A DNA stretch of 64,000 bases from NCBI RefSeq assembly GCF_003355155.1, contig NZ_CP031320.1, positions 1,660,369-1,724,368 on the forward strand, written 5' to 3'. Below, in pieces: positions 1-8,086 of this stretch (positions are counted from its first letter, which is position 1; each line of letters begins with the position of its first letter). The position numbers and the translations under genes are program-made. The stretch is from Streptomyces armeniacus. GTDB lineage: Bacteria; Actinomycetota; Actinomycetes; Streptomycetales; Streptomycetaceae. The notes below the pieces were generated by a model, which was given only the letters and a program-made list of their open reading frames with translations, had not been told where the DNA came from and did not search any database.

Positions 1-132
1 CACCTCGCCGGCTACAAGCGGCCCAAGTACGTCGTCTTCGCCGAGGCCCTGCCCAAGAACCCCAGCGGCAAGATCCTCAAGCGCGACCTGCGCGCGGAGC
101 ACGCGGGGCTGTCCGGGCAGGCGGAGACCTGA
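1..132 (+). CDS. AMP-dependent acyl-CoA synthetase / ligase, C-terminal end (partial)
   Basis: The first 43 codons are the tail of a plus-strand gene that begins outside the window. The reading frame holds the hallmark C-terminal motif of the ANL (acyl-CoA synthetase) superfamily: YKRPKYVVF followed by [15 protein letters not shown]. The lysine in PSGKILK is the conserved catalytic lysine (A10 motif) needed for adenylation. The family activates a carboxylic acid as its acyl-adenylate and then its CoA thioester. The substrate cannot be told from this fragment. The stop is TGA at 130-132 and a strong hairpin follows, so this is probably the end of its transcription unit. Confidence 0.9.
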   Translation, partial: HLAGYKRPKYVVFAEALPKNPSGKILKRDLRAEHAGLSGQAET

Positions 133-158
133 GCCGCCGCCCTGGCGGCCGTCCCTGC

Positions 159-191
159 CCGCCGCCCCCGCCCTCCGGACGGGGGCGGCGG
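159..191. terminator. intrinsic terminator hairpin
   Basis: A perfect 12-bp inverted repeat (159-170 against 180-191) with a 9-nt loop lies between the acyl-CoA synthetase stop at 132 and the convergent methyltransferase stop at 209. It has no U-tract, as is usual for Streptomyces terminators. Its place between two convergent genes supports a bidirectional terminator. Confidence 0.7.
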
Positions 192-208
192 TGGCGGCCG
201 GGGCGGTG

Positions 209-1012
209 CTACGGCTTGCGGCCGACCCCGCCGACCGCTCCCGTCTCCGCCGGGTCGCTGATCTCCGCGAAGTCGGGCCGCCAGTGCGCGAGCGCCACCA
301 CGCCGGGCTCCACCAGCTCCAGCCCGGTGAAGAAGCCGGCGATCTGCTCGTGGCTGCGCAGCTGGTACGGGACGGCGCCGCTGTCGTTGTAGCGCGCGGT
401 GGCCTCGGCGTTCGCCTTGTGGGTGTCGACGCTGTCGTTGAGCGCGAGATAGCTGCCGGAGGGCAGGGCGGCCATCAGGCGGTCCACGAGCGCGCGGGCC
501 TCGGCGTAGTCGGCGACGTGTCCCACGGTCTGCATCATCGTGAGCGCGACGGGCTGCGAGAAGTCCAGCGTCTCCCCGGCGATCCGCAGGATCCGGTCCG
601 GGTCGTGCAGATCCGCGTCGATGTACTGCGTCGTCCCCTCGGGCGTACTGGTGAGCAGCGCGCGGGCGTGCGCCAGCACCAGCGGGTCGTTGTCGACGTA
701 GACGACCTTCGACTCGGGCGCGCACCGCTGCGCGACCTGGTGGGTGTTGTCGGCGGTGGGCAGCCCGGTGCCGATGTCGAGGAACTGCCGGACCCCCGCC
801 TCCTCGGCGAGATAGCGCACGGTGCGCACCAGGAAGTACCGGGAGGTGCGCGCGAGATCGACGATGCCGGGGAAGACCTCGCAGAACCGGGCGCTGAGCT
901 CCTGGTCGACCTTGTAGTTGTCCTTCCCGCCCAGCCAGTGGTTCCAGACCCTGGCGGAGTGCGGAACCGTGGTGTCCACTCCGCGCGGGCTCTGCTCGGG
1001 ACTGTCGGTCAT
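209..1012 (-). CDS. SAM-dependent methyltransferase, PF04672 family
   Basis: A 267-residue protein of the actinobacterial PF04672 (S-adenosyl methyltransferase, former DUF574) family. The N-terminal ARVWNHWLGGKDNY block is the family signature. It is followed by the SAM-binding motif FLDIGTGLPT and the acidic loop VVYVDNDPLVL. The open frame extends further upstream, but the ATG at 1012 is preceded by AGGGG and starts the protein just before the conserved block, so it was chosen. Many Streptomyces encode several paralogues, and no substrate is established for most of them. The gene stands alone, divergent from the peptide importer operon. Confidence 0.9.
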   Translation of the reverse strand: MTDSPEQSPRGVDTTVPHSARVWNHWLGGKDNYKVDQELSARFCEVFPGIVDLARTSRYFLVRTVRYLAEEAGVRQFLDIGTGLPTADNTHQVAQRCAPESKVVYVDNDPLVLAHARALLTSTPEGTTQYIDADLHDPDRILRIAGETLDFSQPVALTMMQTVGHVADYAEARALVDRLMAALPSGSYLALNDSVDTHKANAEATARYNDSGAVPYQLRSHEQIAGFFTGLELVEPGVVALAHWRPDFAEISDPAETGAVGGVGRKP

Positions 1013-1187
1013 GGAATTCCCCTCACTGGCGGCAGACGGGTGCACGTACGGCGGCCGGACCATCCCAACGTACGCCCCATACCTACCCTCAACTGCCGCG
1101 CCCCGCCAGCGGCTTGGCCGAGGACCCGCCCGGGGACCGGCCGTGGCGGGGGCGTACACGGCCGTGTTTTCGGCCCTTCCCGATCCG

Positions 1188-1217
1188 TTGACCACTGTGT
1201 GGACTCCGTGTATACAT
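1188..1217 (+). promoter_or_regulatory. promoter of the peptide importer operon with overlapping GntR box
   Basis: TTGACC (1188-1193) and TATACA (1211-1216) are separated by exactly 17 bp, a good sigma-70/HrdB-type promoter 65 bp upstream of the importer start codon. The -10 hexamer lies inside TGTATAC (1209-1215). The same 7-mer occurs twice upstream of the GntR/aldolase pair at 8054-8071. A regulator bound here would cover the -10 element. That it is the operator of the GntR protein at 7355-8032 is inference. Confidence 0.65.
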
Positions 1218-1281
1218 GCTCCATGCACGGTGGATCCACACCCGGACCGGCTCGTCCTGGGCCCCGATGCGTGGAGATGTC

Positions 1282-2874
1282 ATGGCACCAATCAGCAGGC
1301 GGCGCCTGCTCGCAGTAGGCGGTGGCGCGCTCGGCAGTGCGGCTCTGGCGGGCTGCGGGACTCCCGTGAACCTGCCCGAGTCCATGGAGGCCGTGCGGGC
1401 CCGGCCGGGCAAGCCGAACCGCGGCGGGGTCCTGCACTTCGGGCTGTCCACGGACCCGGCCAACCTCGATCCGCACGTCACCACCGGCGCGGCATCGGAC
1501 TTCCTGCGGCAGCTGACGTACAACGGACTGCTCCAGTACGACGGGAACGGCGAGATCGTCGGCGATCTCGCGGCCGAGTTCGGCTGGACCGACACCACGA
1601 CCTACAAGGTCAGACTGCACCCGGGCGTGCGTTTCCACGACGGCACCCGGCTGACCACCGAGGACGTGGTGTTCTCGTTCCGGCGGATGATGGACAAGAA
1701 GACCGCCGCCACCACCGGCCCCCTCCTCGACCTGGTCGAGAAGGTCGAGGCGCGCGGCGCCGACACGGTCGTCTTCCGGCTGAAGCAGCCCGACACGACG
1801 ATCCCCTTCGTCCTCGCCGGACCGACCGCGAACATCGTCTCCCAGCGATGGATCGAGTCCGGCGCCGATCCCATGACGCAGGTCATGGGGACGGGACCGT
1901 TCCGGTTCGTTGAGCGCATCCCGGGCGTGAGCACCACCTTCACCCGCTTCGACGACTACTTCGACGACGGGCTCCCGTACCTCAACGCCATCGTCTTCCA
2001 GCCGATGAGCGACGACTACGCCCGCGTGACCGCCCTGCGCACCGCCACCGTGGACATGATCGACTACGTCCCCGCGACCCACGTCGACGTCATCTCCGAG
2101 AACCCCCGGCTGCGCTTCGCGTCCGACCGGACCTTCGGCTTCGGCTTCGTCGGATTCGTCACCAGCAAGCCGCCGTTCGACGACGTACGCGTCCGCAAGG
2201 CCATCGCGCTGTCCATCAACCGGCCGTCCGTGCTGGAGACGGCGCTGCTCGGCCACGGGCAGCCCATCGACGGGGCGCTGATGCCCGACGCCTTCGCGGG
2301 TTATCCGCGGAAGCTCGACAACACGCTGCCGTACGACCCGGAGCAGGCCCGTTTCCTGCTCAAGAAGGCCGGGCGGGAAGGCATGACGCTGCCGGTGGTC
2401 ACCACCAGCACCTACTCGGTGATCGCCCGCCCGGCCCAGGCCATGCTGCCCGGGATCCGCGCGGCAGGGGTGGACGTACGGCTCACTCAGCAGGAGTGGC
2501 TGACCTTCCGCGCCAGCGTCACCGCCAAGTCCTTTCCCGCTCACTCGTGGGGTACGGCGCCGAAGTTCGGCGACCCCTCCTCACTGGGCGACTTCCTCAG
2601 CAGCACCGGCACCTTCGCCGTGAACACCGGCTTCAAGGACCAGGAGATCGACCGGCTGCTGGCGGAGGGCCGCCGCACCCGCGACCGCTCCCTGCGCGAC
2701 GAGATCTACCGGGACGTGGAGCAGCGGGCGCTCGAGCTCCTGCCGATGACCTGGACGATCCGCCGCCAGCAGGGCGAAGCGCACTACGACTACGTCAAGG
2801 GCTACCAGCACCCTCCCAAGGGGTCCTGGACCGGGGTGACCCTCCGCCGCATCTGGATGGAGAAGACCGCATGA
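1282..2874 (+). CDS. ABC transporter substrate-binding protein, family 5 (peptide/nickel type), Tat lipoprotein
   Basis: A 530-residue extracytoplasmic binding protein of the SBP_bac_5 family. The N-terminus has a twin-arginine motif (SRRRLLAVGG) and a lipobox ending LAGC near residue 25, so the mature protein is predicted to be a Tat-exported lipoprotein. Family features follow: FGLSTDPANLDPH, a VRFHDGTRLTTEDVVFSF block, and MGTGPFRF. The ATG at 1282 is chosen over upstream in-frame ATGs because GGAG lies 5 nt before it and it places the RRR motif at the N-terminus. It is first in an operon with two permeases, a creatininase and a fused ATPase, so it should set the importer's specificity for a small peptide- or amide-like compound. 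Confidence 0.93.
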   Translation: MAPISRRRLLAVGGGALGSAALAGCGTPVNLPESMEAVRARPGKPNRGGVLHFGLSTDPANLDPHVTTGAASDFLRQLTYNGLLQYDGNGEIVGDLAAEFGWTDTTTYKVRLHPGVRFHDGTRLTTEDVVFSFRRMMDKKTAATTGPLLDLVEKVEARGADTVVFRLKQPDTTIPFVLAGPTANIVSQRWIESGADPMTQVMGTGPFRFVERIPGVSTTFTRFDDYFDDGLPYLNAIVFQPMSDDYARVTALRTATVDMIDYVPATHVDVISENPRLRFASDRTFGFGFVGFVTSKPPFDDVRVRKAIALSINRPSVLETALLGHGQPIDGALMPDAFAGYPRKLDNTLPYDPEQARFLLKKAGREGMTLPVVTTSTYSVIARPAQAMLPGIRAAGVDVRLTQQEWLTFRASVTAKSFPAHSWGTAPKFGDPSSLGDFLSSTGTFAVNTGFKDQEIDRLLAEGRRTRDRSLRDEIYRDVEQRALELLPMTWTIRRQQGEAHYDYVKGYQHPPKGSWTGVTLRRIWMEKTA

Positions 2875-2929
2875 GGCCGCACACACGCCGGGCCGCGGGA
2901 AGGCCGGCCGCAGACACCGGGGAGGCAGC

Positions 2930-3874
2930 GTGAGACGGTTCCTCCTCACCCGCTTCGCGCAGGCGCTGCTCCAGCTCTTCGCCGTCGGCAGCATCGTCTT
3001 CCTGCTCGTCCGGCTCATCCCCGGCGACCCGGCACGGGCCGCGCTCGGCGACGGCGCCACCGACGAGCAGGTCGCCCAGACACGCGAGGCGATGCATCTC
3101 AACGAGCCGTTCCTGGAGCAGTACCTCGGCTTCTGGGGGCGGCTGCTCCAAGGGGACCTCGGCACCTCGCTGATGAGCAGCCGGCCCGTGATGCAGGATC
3201 TGCCGACCCGCCTGGGCAACTCGCTCGAACTCGTCCTGATCTCCCTGGTCATAGCCCTCGTACTGGGCGTCCTGCTCGGCCGGATCGCCGCCACCCGCGC
3301 CGACCGGCCCGCCGACCACGCCCTGGTCGCCGGATCGATCTTCGGGATCTCCCTGCCCGTGTTCGTCATCGGCACGCTGCTGCTGATGGTCTTCGCGTTC
3401 TTCATCCCCGTCCTGCCGCCGCAGCGCTTCACCACCCCGTGGGAAGACCCCGTCACCCATCTGAAGATCCTCATCCTTCCGGTGGTCACGCTGACCGCCG
3501 CCTCCTGCGCCGTCATCACGCGCATGACGCGTTCGGCGATGCTGGAGACGCTCAACACCGACTACGTGCGCACCGCACGCTCCAAAGGGCTCACCGAGCG
3601 CCGGGTGATCAAGGACCACGCGCTGCGCACCGCCCTGCTGCCGGTGGCCTCCGCGGCGACCGTCGAACTGACCACCCTCATCGGCAGCACCGTCCTCGTC
3701 GAGACGATCTTCGGCTGGCCCGGGGTGAGTTCACTGCTGATGAGCGCCGTCGGGCAGCGGGACTACCCGATCGTGCAGGCCGTCGTCCTCTCCGTGGCGG
3801 CCATCGTCATCCTCGTCAACCTGGTCGGCGACCTGGTGACACGAGCCCTCGACCCGCGGGCGGAGGAAGCCTGA
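2930..3874 (+). CDS. ABC transporter permease, DppB/OppB type
   Basis: A 314-residue inner-membrane permease. It opens with the DppB signature RFAQALLQLFAVGSIVFLL and LIPGDPAR, and the cytoplasmic EAA loop near residues 200-225 (SAMLETLNTDYVRTARSKGL) contacts the ATPase. About six membrane segments are visible. The start is GTG at 2930, preceded by GGGGAGG. It lies 55 nt after the binding protein and ends one base before the second permease starts, as expected for one mRNA. It forms the heterodimeric channel with the DppC-like protein that follows. Confidence 0.95.
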   Translation: MRRFLLTRFAQALLQLFAVGSIVFLLVRLIPGDPARAALGDGATDEQVAQTREAMHLNEPFLEQYLGFWGRLLQGDLGTSLMSSRPVMQDLPTRLGNSLELVLISLVIALVLGVLLGRIAATRADRPADHALVAGSIFGISLPVFVIGTLLLMVFAFFIPVLPPQRFTTPWEDPVTHLKILILPVVTLTAASCAVITRMTRSAMLETLNTDYVRTARSKGLTERRVIKDHALRTALLPVASAATVELTTLIGSTVLVETIFGWPGVSSLLMSAVGQRDYPIVQAVVLSVAAIVILVNLVGDLVTRALDPRAEEA

Positions 3875-3875
3875 C

Positions 3876-4769
3876 ATGACGACCGCCGAACTCACCCCCG
3901 TCCCCGCCCCGCCCGGGGCCGCCCCCGGCAACGGGCGCCGCGGCAAGCACTTCGTACGGCGGCTGGCCGCCAACCGGCGTACGGCCATCGCCGGCGGATT
4001 CCTGCTCCTGGTCGGCCTGGCCGCCCTGCTGGCACCGCTCGTCGCGCCGCACGACTACCGCGACATCGTCGGCAAGCCCCTCACCGGGGACGGGGTGCTG
4101 GGTGTCGACGACTTCGGGCGCGACGTGCTCTCCCGGCTGCTGATCGGGCTGCGTACGTCGCTGGCGGTGGCGCTGTCGGCCGTCGCCATCGCCGGAGTCG
4201 TCGGAACGGCGCTCGGCCTGGTCGCCGGCTACGGCGGCCGCCTCGCGTCGGCCGTCATCATGCGCGGCATCGACATCCTGCTGAGCTTCCCGCCCATCGT
4301 GCTGGCCATCGCCGTGGTCGCCGCGATGGGGCCGGCGCTGATCAACGTCGTGATGGTCATCGGCGTGCTCTACATCCCGCGGTTCACCAGGATCGTGCAC
4401 AGCCAGGTGCTGGCCATCAGGAACGTGGAGTACGTCGAGGCGTCCGAGATCATGGGCACCCGGCGCACCAGCATCCTGCTGCGCACCATCCTGCCGAACG
4501 TCGCCGCTCCGGTGATCGTGCAGCTCAGCCTGTCCGTGAGCTTCGCCATCCAGATGGAGGCCGGCCTGAGCTTCCTCGGCCTCGGCGCGCAGCCCCCGCT
4601 GCCGTCCCTGGGCACGATGGTCGGCGCCGGCCGCGACTTCCTCGAGGTGCAGCCCGCCCTGCTGATCTACCCGTCGGTCCTGATCATCCTCATCGTGCTG
4701 GCGCTGAACGTCTTCGGTGACGGCCTTCGCGACCTCCTCGACCCGCGGCGCCGCGGCACCGACTCCTGA
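3876..4769 (+). CDS. ABC transporter permease, DppC/OppC type
   Basis: A 297-residue partner permease. The N-terminal RRLAANRRTAIAGGFLLLVGLAALLAPLVAP block is the OppC_N domain. It is followed by DDFGRDVLSRLLIGLRTSL and an EAA loop around YVEASEIMGTRRTSILLRTILPN. The ATG at 3876 begins one nucleotide after the previous stop, with GGAGG upstream, so the two permeases should be translationally coupled. Together with the fused ATPase downstream this completes a peptide/opine-type importer. Confidence 0.95.
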   Translation: MTTAELTPVPAPPGAAPGNGRRGKHFVRRLAANRRTAIAGGFLLLVGLAALLAPLVAPHDYRDIVGKPLTGDGVLGVDDFGRDVLSRLLIGLRTSLAVALSAVAIAGVVGTALGLVAGYGGRLASAVIMRGIDILLSFPPIVLAIAVVAAMGPALINVVMVIGVLYIPRFTRIVHSQVLAIRNVEYVEASEIMGTRRTSILLRTILPNVAAPVIVQLSLSVSFAIQMEAGLSFLGLGAQPPLPSLGTMVGAGRDFLEVQPALLIYPSVLIILIVLALNVFGDGLRDLLDPRRRGTDS

Positions 4770-4839
4770 ACCCCCTTCCCGGGCCCGCAGGCGTACGGCG
4801 GGCCGCGCAGCACCGCACCGCAAGCGAAAGGAACGCCAC

Positions 4840-5661
4840 ATGGCCGCCACCCTGCCCGACACCCACCGGCTGGGCGAGCTCTCCTGGACCCAGGTCCGGC
4901 ACCTGGCAGAGCAGGACCCGGTCGTACTCCTCCCCATCGGCGCCATCGAGCAGCACGGCCCGCATCTGCCGGTGCACGAGGACTCCATCGTCGCCGAGTG
5001 GGTCGCGGACCGGCTGGCCCGCGAGCACGGACACTGGGTCGCCCCGGCCCTCAACTACGGCCACTCCGGCACGTTCCGCGGCTATGCCGGCAACCTCTCC
5101 CTCAGCCAGGAGACGCTGCGCAACGTCACGTACGAGATCCTCCAGGCCCTGGTCGCCTCCGGCTTCCGGCGCATCGTCATCGTCGACAACAACGGCGGCA
5201 ACGTCGGCCCCGTGACCGGCGCGAGCCTGGACGCGCGGCGCGACTTCGGCGTGCTCATCGGGCACCTCTACCCGTGGCAGCTGGGGTACGCCCTCATGCG
5301 CGACGTGTACGAGGACCCCGCCACGGCGTACGGGCACGGCGCGGAGCCGGAGCACTCGGCGATGCTGGCGATGTTCCCCGAGCAGGTGCAGAGCGAGCTC
5401 GCGCGGCCCGGGGGCCTGGAGTCCAAGGAGGGCTGGACTCCCACCAGTTACACCGACGCCGCCATCCCCGGCTACGACGTGCCCGGCACGGTCTTCTGGG
5501 ACTTCTCCGAGGTCAGCCCCACCGGCTGCACCGGCGACGTGAGCCTGGGCAGCGCCCGTACGGGCGAGGTCTGGATCGAGCGGGTCCTCGGCTTCTGCGC
5601 CGCGTACCTGCGCGAGTACGACGCCAACACCCGTACCGCGACCGCCGCGGGGACACCGTGA
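4840..5661 (+). CDS. creatininase-family amidohydrolase
   Basis: A 273-residue protein of the creatininase (creatinine amidohydrolase) family. These metal-dependent enzymes open cyclic amides; relatives act on creatinine, 3-amino lactams and formamides. The metal-binding motif PIGAIEQHGPHLPVHEDS (E37, H39, D48) and the HGAEPEHS motif (H166, E169) are present. In the usual NGHGGN motif the histidine position reads Asn118 (DNNGGN), which would change one metal ligand. The ATG at 4840 is preceded by AAAGGAA. The longer open frame starting at 4717 overlaps the permease and was rejected. Lying inside a peptide importer operon, it probably hydrolyses the imported compound. Confidence 0.85.
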   Translation: MAATLPDTHRLGELSWTQVRHLAEQDPVVLLPIGAIEQHGPHLPVHEDSIVAEWVADRLAREHGHWVAPALNYGHSGTFRGYAGNLSLSQETLRNVTYEILQALVASGFRRIVIVDNNGGNVGPVTGASLDARRDFGVLIGHLYPWQLGYALMRDVYEDPATAYGHGAEPEHSAMLAMFPEQVQSELARPGGLESKEGWTPTSYTDAAIPGYDVPGTVFWDFSEVSPTGCTGDVSLGSARTGEVWIERVLGFCAAYLREYDANTRTATAAGTP

Positions 5662-7334
5662 CGGGCGGGGACACGGCACCGGCGGCCGACGCCGTACTGA
5701 CCGTGGACCGGCTGTCGGTGGACTTCCGCATCTCGGGGGAGTGGACCCCGGCCGTACGGGACATCAGCTTCACCGTCGGCAAGGGAGAGGTCGTCGCGCT
5801 GGTCGGCGAGTCCGGCTCGGGCAAGTCCGTCAGCTCGATGTCGGTCCTGGGCCTGGTCGGCGCGAACGCGCGGCACCGCGGGAGCATCCGCTTCCACGAC
5901 ACCGAGCTGCTCGGCCTCGATCACGAGGCGCTGCGCGGCATCCGCGGCAAGCGCATCGCGATGATCTTCCAGGAGCCGATGACGGCGCTCAATCCCGTCT
6001 ACACCATCGGGCGGCAGATCGCCGAGGCCGTACGGTGCCACGAGCGGATCTCCGCCGCCGAGGCCCGTACGCGAGCGGTGGAGCTCCTGACGAAGGTCGG
6101 CATCCCGGAGCCCGAACGCCGCGTCGACAGCTATCCGCACCAGCTCTCCGGCGGCCAGCGGCAGCGGGCGATGATCGCCATGGCGATCTCCGGGTCGCCC
6201 GAGGTCGTCATCGCCGACGAGCCGACCACGGCGCTCGACGTGACGGTGCAGGCCGAGATCCTCGATCTGCTGCGCAGCCTCCAGAAGGACCTCGGCTCCG
6301 CGGTGCTGATCATCACCCACGACATGGGCGTGGTCGCCGACCTGGCCGACCGCGTGGTCGTGATGAAGCAGGGCGAGGTGGTCGAGGAGGCCCCCGTCGG
6401 CCGGCTGTTCTCCGCGCCGCGGCACGACTACACCCGCAGACTCCTCGCCGCCGTCCCGAAGCCCCCGGCCCCCGGCGAGGCGGAACCCGCGCCCGAGGAG
6501 ACGCCGACGAGCGAGACCGCGACCCTCCGGGTCACGGACCTCGAGGTCGAGTACCCGGGCAGGCTGGGCCGCAAGGGCTTCAAGGCCGTGCACGGCGTGA
6601 GCCTGGCCGTCGGCAAGGGGAAGGTACTCGGCCTGGTCGGCGAGTCCGGCTCCGGCAAGTCCACCATCGGACGCGCCGTCGTCAGCCTCGCGCGGGCGAC
6701 CGCCGGGTCCATCGAGGTGTGCGGCACGGACGTCACCCGCCTCACCGGCCGCAGGCTGCGTGCCTTCCGCCCCACCTACTCGATGGTCTTCCAGGACCCC
6801 GGCGCCTCGCTCAACCCCCGGCTGTCGATCGGCGACTCCATCGCCGCGCCCCTGCTGACGGGCCGCAGAGCGGACCGCAGCGCCGCGAGCGAGCGGGTGG
6901 CCGAACTCCTGGAGCAGGTCGAGCTGCCGGTGAGCTGGGCCGAACGCTTCCCGCACGAGCTCTCCGGCGGCCAGCGCCAACGCGTCGGAATCGCCCGCGC
7001 GCTGGCGCTGGAGCCGGAACTGCTCATCGCCGACGAGCCGACGTCGGCGCTCGACGTGTCCGTCCAGGCCACCGTGCTGCGGCTGTTCCGGGAGCTGCAG
7101 GACCGGATGGGGTTCGCGTGCCTGTTCATCAGCCACGACCTCGGGGTCGTGGAACTGCTCGCCCACGAGGTCGCGGTGCTCCAGAACGGCCGCCTGGTCG
7201 AACACGGCCCCACGCACGAGGTGCTGGCCCGGCCGCAGACGGACTACACCCGGCGGCTCGTGGCCGCCGCACCCGTACCCGACCCGGCCCAGCAGGCCGA
7301 ACGGCGGCGGCTGTGGCGCGAGATGGCGGCGTGA
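5658..7334 (+). CDS. ABC transporter ATP-binding protein, fused DppD-DppF type
   Basis: A 558-residue tandem ATPase. Domain 1 has Walker A GESGSGKS (50-57), signature LSGGQ (163-167) and Walker B VIADEP (about 184-189). Domain 2 has Walker A GESGSGKST (328-336), signature LSGGQ (about 435-439) and LLIADEP near 455-461. Each half ends in the YTRRL peptide-transporter tail. Residues about 268-288 form a Pro/Glu-rich linker. The start is GTG at 5658, which overlaps the creatininase stop in a GTGA arrangement. A fused DppD-DppF architecture is common in actinobacteria. It energises the permease pair encoded upstream. Confidence 0.94.
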   Translation: MTGGDTAPAADAVLTVDRLSVDFRISGEWTPAVRDISFTVGKGEVVALVGESGSGKSVSSMSVLGLVGANARHRGSIRFHDTELLGLDHEALRGIRGKRIAMIFQEPMTALNPVYTIGRQIAEAVRCHERISAAEARTRAVELLTKVGIPEPERRVDSYPHQLSGGQRQRAMIAMAISGSPEVVIADEPTTALDVTVQAEILDLLRSLQKDLGSAVLIITHDMGVVADLADRVVVMKQGEVVEEAPVGRLFSAPRHDYTRRLLAAVPKPPAPGEAEPAPEETPTSETATLRVTDLEVEYPGRLGRKGFKAVHGVSLAVGKGKVLGLVGESGSGKSTIGRAVVSLARATAGSIEVCGTDVTRLTGRRLRAFRPTYSMVFQDPGASLNPRLSIGDSIAAPLLTGRRADRSAASERVAELLEQVELPVSWAERFPHELSGGQRQRVGIARALALEPELLIADEPTSALDVSVQATVLRLFRELQDRMGFACLFISHDLGVVELLAHEVAVLQNGRLVEHGPTHEVLARPQTDYTRRLVAAAPVPDPAQQAERRRLWREMAA

Positions 7335-7354
7335 ACACCTGCGCGGCCCGGCCG

Positions 7355-8032
7355 TCACTTCAGGTGCGCGACCACCGTGTCATCGGGGTTGAGGTGGGTG
7401 CGCAGGGTGTCGGCGGCGCGCTCGAAGTCGTGCTTGACCAGCGCGGCCAGCAGGCTGTGGTGCTCCCGCATGATGACGGGCAGGCGGTTGGGCCGGATGG
7501 TGATCGCGGACACGCCGATCCGCTGGTGCCGCGGCTGGAGGCTGCGGAACAGGTCGAGGAGCACGGAGTTGCCGGTCGCCGCCACGAAGCCGCAGTGGAA
7601 GCGGAAGTCGAACTTCGCGTGCTCGGCGATCGCCTCGCGGTCGCCGTTGCGGGACCGCTCCAGCAGGTCCGCGTCGCCCATGCGGTCCAGCAGCTCGGCC
7701 TGCTCCGGCGGAATCTCGATCTGCTTCTCGCACAGGATCCGGAAGCCGTGTATCTCCAGCACCTGCCGCATCTCGTACGTCTCGATCATCTCGCCGACGG
7801 TGACGCGGCGGACCTGGGCGCCGCGCCGAGGGGGCAGGTCGATGAACCCCTCCGCCGCCAGCCGGTGCAGGGCCTCGCGCACCGGCGTCCGCGACACCCC
7901 CGCCTCCTCCGAGAGGATCTTCTCCTCCAGAAACGCACCCTCCGGGTAGCGCCCCAGCAAGATGGCCTCACGGACCCACTCGTAGGCCCGTGCACGCGCC
8001 GAGTTGGCGCTTCCCCCCTGGTCGACTGACAC
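7355..8032 (-). CDS. GntR-family transcriptional regulator, FCD (FadR) subfamily
   Basis: A 225-residue regulator. An N-terminal winged helix (ARAYEWVREAILLGRYPEGAFL, then SRTPVREALHRLAAEGF) is followed by a helical FCD ligand-binding domain with the HAKFDFRFH and REHHSLLAAL metal-ligand histidines. The GTG at 8032 is chosen because GAGGGAG lies upstream and the HTH follows within 20 residues. The gene ends 21 bp from the importer ATPase stop (convergent) and is divergent from the aldolase gene. The shared 54-bp gap carries two TGTATAC boxes, so autoregulation and control of both flanking operons are likely. FCD proteins usually respond to small carboxylic acids. Confidence 0.92.
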   Translation of the reverse strand: MSVDQGGSANSARARAYEWVREAILLGRYPEGAFLEEKILSEEAGVSRTPVREALHRLAAEGFIDLPPRRGAQVRRVTVGEMIETYEMRQVLEIHGFRILCEKQIEIPPEQAELLDRMGDADLLERSRNGDREAIAEHAKFDFRFHCGFVAATGNSVLLDLFRSLQPRHQRIGVSAITIRPNRLPVIMREHHSLLAALVKHDFERAADTLRTHLNPDDTVVAHLK

Positions 8033-8053
8033 GCTTCTGCTCCCTCGACGATT

Positions 8054-8071
8054 TGTATACGCAGTGTATAC
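8054..8071. promoter_or_regulatory. double TGTATAC box, candidate GntR operator
   Basis: TGTATAC occurs at 8054-8060 and again at 8065-8071, direct copies 11 bp apart (about one helical turn). Each contains the palindrome GTATAC. The site lies between the divergent gntR and aldolase genes and can supply a TATAC-type -10 element in either direction. A third copy overlaps the -10 of the importer operon at 1209-1215. Its use as operator is inferred from position and repetition. Confidence 0.6.
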
Positions 8072-8086
8072 CTGATTAGGAGACTC

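Noticed and set aside
1009..2544. Minus-strand frame of 511 codons opposite the substrate-binding protein
   Set aside because: The plus-strand frame has Tat/lipobox signals and family motifs; the minus frame has none.
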